Below, piece by piece: positions 13,850 to 19,348 of a DNA stretch of 19,348 nucleotides. A model generated the notes under the pieces. The model ran no database searches, had not been told where the DNA came from, and was given only the letters and a program-made list of their open reading frames with translations. Origin of the DNA: Butyrivibrio sp. (GTDB lineage: Bacteria; Bacillota; Clostridia; Lachnospirales; Lachnospiraceae). Location of the stretch: NCBI RefSeq assembly GCF_015056685.1, contig NZ_SVFW01000063.1, positions 1-19,348 on the forward strand, given 5' to 3'. The position numbers and the translations under genes are program-made. Positions within the stretch are counted from its first letter, which is position 1. Each line of letters opens with the position of its first letter.

Positions 13850-13867
13850 TATAATTGGTTGACAATC
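13832..13867 (+). promoter_or_regulatory. BirA operator overlapping the birA stop and the bioY promoter
   Basis: A perfect 11-bp inverted repeat GATTGTCAACC (13832-13842) / GGTTGACAATC (13857-13867) separated by 14 nt, the geometry of BirA boxes (TTGTnAACC-N14-GGTTnACAA). The spacer holds the bioY extended -10 TGATATAAT (13847-13855); its TGA is also the birA stop codon. The -35 is poor (TTGGAT, 13829-13834). Predicted start near 13862, inside the right arm. Biotin-bound BirA should therefore repress bioY. Confidence 0.88.
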
Positions 13868-13949
13868 TATTTTTGATGTGGTACCTTCATATAAGCGTTT
13901 TGAATCGTGTATTCGCGAATTTTTATTATAGTTGGAGGACTAAGACATC

Positions 13950-14513
13950 ATGAGTAATGCAGAAGTAGTTAAAACACGAGAAAATTCAAAAGTATTGGAT
14001 ATGGTATACATAGCAATCAGCGCAGCACTGATAGCTATATGCTCCTGGATAAGCATTCCTACAGCAGTTCCATTTACACTTCAGACATTTGCTGTATTTT
14101 TTGTGCTTCTTTTACTTGGAGGCGAGAGGGGAACAATAGCAACTTTAGTATATGTGCTGCTTGGAGCTGTCGGAGTACCTGTATTTGCTGGCTTTAGCGG
14201 AGGAATCGGAATTCTTCTGGGAAGTACAGGCGGATACATCATTGGATTTTTATTTGTAGGTCTTATCTACATATTATTTGAGAAATTCTTTAAGAAAAAT
14301 ATTGTTATGAAAATTGTAGCACTTGTTCTTGGACTTGCAGTATGCTATGCGTTTGGAACAGCATGGTTCATGCACGTGTATATTAAGAGCAGCGGCGAAG
14401 TTGGACTTCTTACAGTACTTGGCTGGTGCGTATTCCCATTCATTATTCCTGATCTTATCAAGATGGCACTTGCTGTGGTTGTAGCAAAAAGAATCGAGCC
14501 TGTGATCAAGTAA
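13950..14513 (+). CDS. bioY: BioY, biotin transporter substrate-binding (S) component
   Basis: 187 residues, the usual BioY length. It is a six-helix membrane protein that captures biotin and works alone or with the shared ECF energizing module (EcfA, EcfA', EcfT). Family signatures: VPFTLQTFAVFF (40-51), GAVGVPVFAGFSGG (72-85) and GSTGGYIIGF (91-100). A soluble N terminus of about 15 residues precedes the first helix. GGAGG (13934-13938) lies 11 nt before the ATG. No bioM/bioN or ecfAAT genes are in the window. The BirA operator over its promoter implies expression when biotin is scarce; there are no biotin-synthesis genes nearby, consistent with dependence on uptake. A perfect 10-bp palindrome ATTCGCGAAT (13911-13920) lies in the leader, function unknown. 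Confidence 0.95.
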   Translation: MSNAEVVKTRENSKVLDMVYIAISAALIAICSWISIPTAVPFTLQTFAVFFVLLLLGGERGTIATLVYVLLGAVGVPVFAGFSGGIGILLGSTGGYIIGFLFVGLIYILFEKFFKKNIVMKIVALVLGLAVCYAFGTAWFMHVYIKSSGEVGLLTVLGWCVFPFIIPDLIKMALAVVVAKRIEPVIK

Positions 14514-14540
14514 TAAAATAATAATTTATGATTACTTAAG

Positions 14541-14579
14541 AAAGTGTTGAAGCAAAATAAGCTGCAACACTTTTTTTTT
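14541..14579 (+). terminator. Intrinsic terminator of bioY
   Basis: AAAGTGTTG (14541-14549) pairs with CAACACTTT (14565-14573), with an inner AGC/GCT pairing beyond a mismatch, followed by a run of nine T (14571-14579). Confidence 0.9.
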
Positions 14580-14615
14580 CTTTTTCATTCGTATAAAATA
14601 GCATAGCTTGCAATT

Positions 14616-14648
14616 ATCATTTCCACGTTTTGAAATGATTGCTATAAT
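14616..14648 (+). promoter_or_regulatory. Promoter and operator-like repeat of the HAD lipoprotein gene
   Basis: TTTCCA (14620-14625), 17-nt spacer, TATAAT (14643-14648); predicted start near 14655. An 8-bp inverted repeat ATCATTTC (14616-14623) / GAAATGAT (14632-14639) overlaps the -35 and spacer, where a repressor could sit. A second repeat TTATCA (14653-14658) / TGATAA (14664-14669) abuts the ribosome-binding site. Confidence 0.5.
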
Positions 14649-14681
14649 GTTATTATCACTTCATGATAAAGGAGAATAATT

Positions 14682-15782
14682 ATGAAAAAGAGAAGCAGAC
14701 TAAAGGTATTATCCATGCTGTTGGTAATGGTAATGATATTTGTTTGTGCAGGAATAACCGGATGTGGCAGCCAAAAAGGCAAGGCGCTTAACCAGTATTG
14801 GTCTGAGAATTCGGAAGCAGCAGAGAGCCTTAGAAGTTATGTAGCGATGGTTACCAATGAAAAAGATAAAGAGCATTTCATTCCTGTAGAGGATAGAATC
14901 GCTGTTTTTGACATGGATGGAACTCTGACTTGTGAAACATTCTATACATATTATGACACCATGATGTTTATCAATTACTGTCTGACAGATCATCCTGAAA
15001 AGGTGTCAGATGAGCTAAAAGCAGCCGCTGCAGAGATCAGACCCGGATATACAGCAGGTGAAGAGCTTGCGAGAAACTTCGCTAAAGCGTATGCAGGTAT
15101 GACTATTCAGGAATTATACGATTATGCTGTTGAGTTTGGACAGAAGAATACGGATAGCTTCCAAAATATGAGATACATCGATGGCTTCTACCTTCCAATG
15201 GTTGAAGTAGTAAAATATCTCTACGACAACGACTTTACTATTTATGTTGTAAGCGGAACAGAGCGAACAACTTCACGTGCCATTATTGCCAATTCACCAA
15301 TAAGTGAGTATGTTTCACCGGCGCATGTAATTGGTACTGAATTTGAGGTTAAGCAAAGAGGAAATGAGGACGTTCCGTCAAATATGGATTACAAGTACGC
15401 TGATGGCGATGACCTGGTATTTACAGGCGGATTTATCCAGAAAAATCTAAACTCCAACAAAGTAATCTATATAGAAAGAGAGATTGGAGTTCGCCCGGTT
15501 CTTGCCTTTGGAAACAGTGGCAGTGATACAAGTATGATGAATTATGTTCTTGATAAGAGAAACCCGTATCCATCTCAGGCTTACATGGTCGTAGCTGATG
15601 ATGATGTACGTGAGTGGGGCAAGCAGGATTGGACTGAGAAATCTGCCGAATACAGAGAACAGGGCTACGTACCAGTTTCAATGAAAAATGACTTTTTGAA
15701 AATCTACCCAGATACAATTAAGCGGTCAGAAGTACAGTTTGTTGAGCCAGAGGAGCAGGAAGAAGGAGAGGGAGCTGCATAA
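14682..15782 (+). CDS. Surface lipoprotein with HAD-type phosphatase domain
   Basis: 366 residues. The signal peptide (KKRSRLK, hydrophobic run, lipobox ITGC with Cys28) predicts a lipid-anchored protein outside the membrane. The rest is a haloacid-dehalogenase fold: motif I FDMDGTL (76-82, nucleophile Asp77, acid Asp79), motif II with Ser191 in VVSGT, and motif IV AFGNSGSD (275-282, Asp282); a lysine-containing stretch NKVIYIEREIG before it may give motif III. The insertion between motifs I and II (about 85-185) is a helical C1-type cap. The closest family feel is the phosphoserine-phosphatase-like HAD group (PF12710 type). The tail is acidic (EPEEQEEGEGAA). AAAGGAG (14668-14674) precedes the ATG. 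The substrate is unknown: a small phosphorylated nutrient is a guess. The gene is monocistronic. Confidence 0.85.
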   Translation: MKKRSRLKVLSMLLVMVMIFVCAGITGCGSQKGKALNQYWSENSEAAESLRSYVAMVTNEKDKEHFIPVEDRIAVFDMDGTLTCETFYTYYDTMMFINYCLTDHPEKVSDELKAAAAEIRPGYTAGEELARNFAKAYAGMTIQELYDYAVEFGQKNTDSFQNMRYIDGFYLPMVEVVKYLYDNDFTIYVVSGTERTTSRAIIANSPISEYVSPAHVIGTEFEVKQRGNEDVPSNMDYKYADGDDLVFTGGFIQKNLNSNKVIYIEREIGVRPVLAFGNSGSDTSMMNYVLDKRNPYPSQAYMVVADDDVREWGKQDWTEKSAEYREQGYVPVSMKNDFLKIYPDTIKRSEVQFVEPEEQEEGEGAA

Positions 15783-15827
15783 AATGGCCCGGAGGGACGG
15801 AGTTAGTGGTTCGTTTTTGCAGGCATT

Positions 15828-15860
15828 ATAACAGATATTAGTACTTGTTATGCACTTTTT
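15828..15860 (+). terminator. Weak candidate terminator after the HAD gene
   Basis: ATAACA (15828-15833) pairs with TGTTAT (15846-15851), followed by GCAC and five T. The stem is short and AT-rich and overlaps the stop of the convergent DUF2804 gene, so this is a weak call. Confidence 0.3.
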
Positions 15861-16863
15861 CAGCAAAACACATGATATTTTTTACATTGATCTTAGTGCC
15901 ATCATCAAGAATGGCAGTTCCACTCATTTTGCCAAAAACCTGGTGCTGGTCTGAAACTATGATCTTGTAATCAAGGCAGGCAGCCCTGTCCAGGACAGGG
16001 ACAAAATCCATTTCAAATCGGCCGTCTGATGATGTGAATTTCCAAGGCTCCATATAGCTGCTTTCAGGTATATGGAACGTGATATCGTCTAGTTTGTGGG
16101 CTTTTCCATTGTAAAAAATAATATTTTCAGTTGCGGCTTTGGTGTTTCCAAAGCCGTAACCTATGTTAAAACCAAAGGAGTTACCATCTATATCAGCATT
16201 GCCTGATCCCCAGTGCCATGTATTGTCATAGGTCCAAACGCCTCGACCCCAGTCAAGGGTGCCAAAATCCGTGGAAGGGTTGAATTCATATTTTTTCCCA
16301 TTAAATTCCATAAAGCCTGACGCACGCATGCAGTTTATCTTTTGATTATAGTAAAATGCGTGCTTTTTATCCCAAGGCGTGGCAATTACCATGGAATCCA
16401 TTGGCGGCTGCGCAAGGGTAATGTCACAGGCAAAAGTTTTTCCTTCAAAAAAGTTCTCAAAATGGCATGTGATATGTCTTTTACCATCATTGGCTTCAAA
16501 TTTCATCTGAAGCCTTTCATCTTCATAAAGGGTTACACCGGATTCGGAAGATGAAGGGAGAGCGAGCTTTCCCATGGGAAAGGCATTGAGTACAGTTTCC
16601 GTGTGCTCCCAGGGAGTGTCTCCAAATTCAAGAAGCGAAACGGATTGCAGGCCAATGTAGCCATCATCAGAAATTGTGAAGGCACCGGCAAAAGAATCAG
16701 ATAAAACCAGATAATAATCCCACTCTTTAATGCGCCACTTGGGAGCTTTTATCATTCCTCTGTCATATTTTTGCAAAAGAGATCTTGACCAGCCAGGTTC
16801 TATCAGCTCACCGTCAGGCCCCAGAAGTGGATGAACAGTTGTAACCTCATGATTTCTCCCCAT
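15838..16863 (-). CDS. DUF2804 family protein
   Basis: 341 residues from the ATG at 16863-16861, chosen because GGAGGGG lies just upstream on the minus strand; the frame is open 17 codons further, but those residues (MIILLYQSIIIV) look untranslated. There is no signal peptide or membrane segment. The sequence is rich in Trp, Tyr and Phe within beta-strand-like stretches, and shows the family's features: the N-terminal KAPKWRIKEWDYYLVLSD, the central DFGTLDWGRGVWTYDNTWHWGSG and GNSFGFNIGYGFG, as in DUF2804 proteins, which are thought to be beta-barrel/lipocalin-like. Biochemical function is unknown. The gene is divergent from the aldehyde dehydrogenase across an AT-rich gap and convergent with the HAD gene. 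Confidence 0.85.
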   Translation of the reverse strand: MGRNHEVTTVHPLLGPDGELIEPGWSRSLLQKYDRGMIKAPKWRIKEWDYYLVLSDSFAGAFTISDDGYIGLQSVSLLEFGDTPWEHTETVLNAFPMGKLALPSSSESGVTLYEDERLQMKFEANDGKRHITCHFENFFEGKTFACDITLAQPPMDSMVIATPWDKKHAFYYNQKINCMRASGFMEFNGKKYEFNPSTDFGTLDWGRGVWTYDNTWHWGSGNADIDGNSFGFNIGYGFGNTKAATENIIFYNGKAHKLDDITFHIPESSYMEPWKFTSSDGRFEMDFVPVLDRAACLDYKIIVSDQHQVFGKMSGTAILDDGTKINVKNIMCFAEKVHNKY

Positions 16864-16894
16864 AATCCCCTCCGTTTTCACGATTATTATTGAT

Positions 16895-16949
16895 TGATAT
16901 AATAATATTATCACTCGCTGAGTTTTTTTAATATACTGCGTGATACAAT
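16895..16949 (+). promoter_or_regulatory. AT-rich divergent promoter region before the aldehyde dehydrogenase gene
   Basis: Two extended -10 candidates point rightward: TGATATAAT (16895-16903) and TGATACAAT (16941-16949); the second would give a start near 16955 and a short leader. Neither has a convincing -35. A 10-bp palindrome ATAATATTAT (16902-16911) lies between. The leftward promoter for the DUF2804 gene must also lie here but cannot be fixed. Confidence 0.35.
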
Positions 16950-16984
16950 TTTGTTAATGGGCTAGCTCATAAGGAGGGCAGGTT

Positions 16985-18391
16985 ATGTATACAGAATCTG
17001 ATGTTAAGAAAATAGTAGAAAAACAGCGAGATTTCTTTAAATCAGGAAAGACCTTGGACATAGATTTCCGTATAAGGCAGCTTCAAAGGTTGAAAAAATT
17101 GGTATTGGAACATAGAACTGATATAGAAGATGCCCTTTATAATGACCTTGGACGTACTCCTCTCGAGGCCTATTTTTGTGATGTTGGAAGCCTTGTTCTC
17201 GAAATTAATGAGACAATACGAGGCATTAGGAAATGGGCAAAGCCGGAGACTCATTTCAGTGGAATTCACTGTTTCCCAAGCGTGATAACAAAAGTTTATA
17301 AGATGCCTTACGGAGTATCGCTTATAATCAGCCCCTTTAATTTTCCGTTTATGCTGTCAATTGGCGTTTTGATTGCAAGTATAGCTGGAGGGAATACTGC
17401 AGTTATTAAGGCCAGTTCCAAGTCAACTTCAAGCACAGCTCTTTTAAAAAAGATGATTGCTGAGATCTTTCCGGAAAAGTATGTAACAGTACTGGATGGC
17501 GGTCATAATGTTGCGGATATGTGTCTGGCACAGCGTTTCGACAAGATCTTTTACACAGGATCCCCGAAAGTTGGAGTTCATGTGCTCTCAGAAGCTGCAA
17601 AAAATCTGACTTCAACAGCTCTTGAACTCGGAGGAGAAACCGGGAATTGGTGCATAATCAGGAAAGATGCGGATTTAAAAGATGCTGCAAGAAAAATCGC
17701 ATTTTTTAAGCTGTTAAATTCCGGACAGATATGCACAAATATAAACCAGATTGCCGTTGCTGAAGAAGTCAGTGATGAATTTGTCCATGAGCTGAAAAAA
17801 GCTTTTTCCAAGCAAATTGGTGACGATCCATTAAATAATCCTGAATATCCGCACCTCATTGGGAAAACTGCCTATGACAAGTGCGCAGGTATAGTAGATG
17901 ACTATAGGGAGAGAGTGGTATATGGCGGAAAAGGTGATGAGAGCTCTTTTAAATACGAACCTACTGTTATATATCCGGTAGATATTGATGAAGAATTAGT
18001 TCAAAAAGAGCTTTTTTGCCCGATTCTTCCTATAGTGAAATATAAAGACAGTGCAATCAGGGATGTGTTAAATACAATTTCCGAGAGAGAGCATGGACTT
18101 ACACTCTATATCTTTACGCGCAATGTGGACTGGGCAAAAAAAGTTATGCAGAGGATGCAGTTTGGCGGTGGATGTATTAACGAAGTATGTCTTCACATGA
18201 TGGTCAAGGGCGTTCCGTTTAATGGTGTAGGTCACTCCGGCATGGGAGCATATCATGGCAAATGGGGATTTGACGAATTTACGCATCCAACGACAGTTCT
18301 TATAGGTGCCATAAAAGGGAATCTGTCGATGCGAGAGCACCCTTACGGAAAAAGTTGGAAAAGAGCACTAATAGAGCTCTTCGAGAGATAA
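16985..18391 (+). CDS. Aldehyde dehydrogenase, ALDH3-like
   Basis: 468 residues, cytosolic, oxidising an aldehyde to the acid with NAD(P)+. The class-3 pattern is visible: short N terminus without the ALDH1 extension, ISPFNFPFMLSI (Asn119 as oxyanion-hole residue), coenzyme loop FYTGSPKVG (189-197), ELGG (214-217, base Glu214), catalytic Cys250 in NSGQICT, and PFNGVGHSGMGAYHGKWGFDEFTH near the C terminus. Two stretches differ from the usual form: ELGGK(S)P reads ELGGETGN, and the CxAPDY after the catalytic Cys reads CTNINQ. The key catalytic residues remain, so activity is expected. AAGGAGGG (16971-16978) precedes the ATG. The gene ends 20 bp before a histidine-phosphatase gene, a probable two-gene operon. 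The true substrate is unknown. Confidence 0.9.
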   Translation: MYTESDVKKIVEKQRDFFKSGKTLDIDFRIRQLQRLKKLVLEHRTDIEDALYNDLGRTPLEAYFCDVGSLVLEINETIRGIRKWAKPETHFSGIHCFPSVITKVYKMPYGVSLIISPFNFPFMLSIGVLIASIAGGNTAVIKASSKSTSSTALLKKMIAEIFPEKYVTVLDGGHNVADMCLAQRFDKIFYTGSPKVGVHVLSEAAKNLTSTALELGGETGNWCIIRKDADLKDAARKIAFFKLLNSGQICTNINQIAVAEEVSDEFVHELKKAFSKQIGDDPLNNPEYPHLIGKTAYDKCAGIVDDYRERVVYGGKGDESSFKYEPTVIYPVDIDEELVQKELFCPILPIVKYKDSAIRDVLNTISEREHGLTLYIFTRNVDWAKKVMQRMQFGGGCINEVCLHMMVKGVPFNGVGHSGMGAYHGKWGFDEFTHPTTVLIGAIKGNLSMREHPYGKSWKRALIELFER

Positions 18392-18411
18392 GAACATAAA
18401 AGGGAAAAAGA

Positions 18412-18948
18412 ATGGATCATTTTTACTTTGTAAGACACGGTGAGACCGTGTGGAATGTAGAAAACAAAATTTGCGGAGCAACTGACATAGAACTCACTGA
18501 AAGAGGCCATCAGCAGGCCATAGAGACAGGACATAAAATACTGGAAATGGGAATTAAGGCGGATGTTATACTTACATCGCCTCTTATCAGGGCAAAGGAA
18601 ACTGCGAGGCATATCTCAGAAATAACAGGTATCCCTATGGAAGTTGAGCAGCGGCTTATAGAACAAAACTATGGAATCTGGGAATCCACCCCACGCGATG
18701 GCAAAGAATTCCACGAAGCCAAAAAAGACATGGCAAGCCGCTTTGGAACAGGGGAATCCATGCTCCAGATGGCCCAGAGAATCTACAACCTCATCGATGA
18801 TGTAAAAAAGAGCGATAAAGAGTGCATTCTCGTGGCACATAATGGAATAGTCAGAATTGTTGAGTCCTATTTCAGAGACATGAACAATGAGGAATTCTCA
18901 TGCTTTGGTATCAGAAACTGCGAAGTTAAAAGGTATGATTTTACTTGA
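18412..18948 (+). CDS. Histidine phosphatase family protein (phosphoglycerate-mutase-like)
   Basis: 178 residues of the branch-2-like histidine phosphatase superfamily, which transfers phosphate through a phospho-histidine. Catalytic elements: FVRHGET (6-12, nucleophile His9, Arg8), Arg60 in SPLIRAKET, the acidic EQNYGIWE (84-91) and the second histidine His143 in LVAHNGIVR. The small size and the absence of the long insertions of true phosphoglycerate mutases point to a phosphatase such as the CobC or broad-specificity PhoE type. AAAAGGG lies just before the ATG. It is 20 bp downstream of the aldehyde dehydrogenase, so the two are likely cotranscribed; no cobalamin genes are nearby to support a CobC role. 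Confidence 0.9.
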   Translation: MDHFYFVRHGETVWNVENKICGATDIELTERGHQQAIETGHKILEMGIKADVILTSPLIRAKETARHISEITGIPMEVEQRLIEQNYGIWESTPRDGKEFHEAKKDMASRFGTGESMLQMAQRIYNLIDDVKKSDKECILVAHNGIVRIVESYFRDMNNEEFSCFGIRNCEVKRYDFT

Positions 18949-19348
18949 TTTCTTTTAACTTATAGGGAGGCTGATCTCTGCATGAGTGCAATTCATGCCC
19001 ATTACGTACTCATAGCCTCAGCTTCTGATGTCATCTACGTAATTAAAACCGGTCGACGCGCAATGTACGATAACAATCTTTTTTCATATGCTCCCCAAAT
19101 ATATATAAGAAAATAATGAAAGCTACATACTGTGCGAATTTCGGTATTTTCATATGAGAACACATTCCTACAATAATGATATACTTCAATTTGAACCCAG
19201 ATTCTAAAAAATAAATTTGAAATTTTGAGACATGAAGGGTTAAAGATCAACTTTTGATTATGATTGAGAAGATGCAGAGCCTCGGATTGTGTTGGTAAAT
19301 AAGGATACTACTGCATATTACAAGAAATTTTGAAATGTGCAGTAGGGT
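18949..19348. other. 400-bp region without a clear gene; several inverted repeats
   Basis: Apart from the doubtful 44-codon ORF nothing coding is supported. Two stem sets are visible: GAGGCT (18967-18972) / AGCCTC (19014-19019) extended inward by ATGAGT (18982-18987) / ACTCAT (19008-19013) with a one-sided bulge; and the alternative GCATGA (18980-18985) / TCATGC (18993-18998). Neither is followed by a T run until 19079. CTACTGCA (19308-19315) / TGCAGTAG (19338-19345) lies at the window edge, possibly upstream of a gene outside. Confidence 0.4.
18982..19116 (+). CDS. Doubtful small ORF, 44 residues
   Basis: An ATG at 18982 opens a 44-codon frame ending at 19116, with GGGAGG (18965-18970) 11 nt upstream. 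The peptide (MSAIHAHYVLIASASDVIYV...) matches no family known to me. The first codons overlap a set of inverted repeats, so the region may be a structured RNA rather than coding. It is listed because the ribosome-binding site is good for a frame this short. Confidence 0.25.
   Translation: MSAIHAHYVLIASASDVIYVIKTGRRAMYDNNLFSYAPQIYIRK

Noticed and set aside
13849..13949. Frameshifted remnant of the missing BirA C-terminal domain
   Set aside because: All three frames after the stop close quickly or show no domain-like residues, and only 100 nt remain before bioY.
19035..19250. 71-codon minus-strand frame near the end of the window
   Set aside because: It begins at TTG without a ribosome-binding site and resembles no known family.

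Overview
The window looks like a stretch of chromosome from a moderately low-GC Clostridia bacterium. A Lachnospiraceae member, perhaps Butyrivibrio-like, is the best guess. The pointers are the 23S rRNA 3' end, Gram-positive-type promoters and ribosome-binding sites (AAGGAGG), a Gram-positive LexA box, a CIRCE element, and the family types of the proteins (CydDC-like ABC pair, PcrA with a C-terminal tail, DUF2804, YitT, BioY). This placement is inference; no database was searched. No mobile element, CRISPR array or prophage gene was seen. Nearly all genes run on the + strand, in the same direction as the rRNA operon; only the asparaginase and the DUF2804 gene run the other way.

Layout. Positions 1-461 hold the end of an rRNA operon: the last bases of 23S rRNA, then tRNA-Asp, tRNA-Val and tRNA-Thr and a terminator, with no 5S rRNA in between. 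At 591-3987 two overlapping genes encode the halves of a heterodimeric ABC transporter of the CydD/CydC type. At 4091-4498 is a small double zinc-ribbon protein resembling the flagellar-operon protein YvyF, closed by a strong terminator. At 4550-5545 (minus) is a cytoplasmic-type L-asparaginase with a TTG start, divergent from a PcrA/UvrD helicase (5727-7886). The helicase promoter carries a perfect LexA-type palindrome between its -35 and -10. At 8121-8585 is a small heat-shock protein (Hsp20) under a perfect CIRCE operator, with a long leader and a strong terminator. At 8735-9604 is a YitT-type membrane protein.

Positions 9695-13849 form a loose cluster: exonuclease III/AP endonuclease (exoA), the tRNA-modification enzyme TcdA, a large lipoprotein with a DUF3298-like domain, and a BirA-family protein. 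BioY, the biotin transporter S component, follows at 13950-14513. A BirA-type operator overlaps both the birA stop codon and the bioY promoter, so birA and bioY form a biotin sensing and uptake module. The BirA-family protein lacks the conserved KWxND lysine, has an altered second half of the GRGRxGR loop, and lacks the C-terminal domain. It may be a regulator rather than an active ligase, and this is the most interesting observation here.

Positions 14682-15782 encode a surface-anchored HAD-type phosphatase lipoprotein. At 15838-16863 (minus) is a DUF2804 protein. At 16985-18948 an aldehyde dehydrogenase and a histidine phosphatase sit 20 bp apart as a probable operon. The last 400 bases hold only inverted repeats and one doubtful 44-codon ORF.
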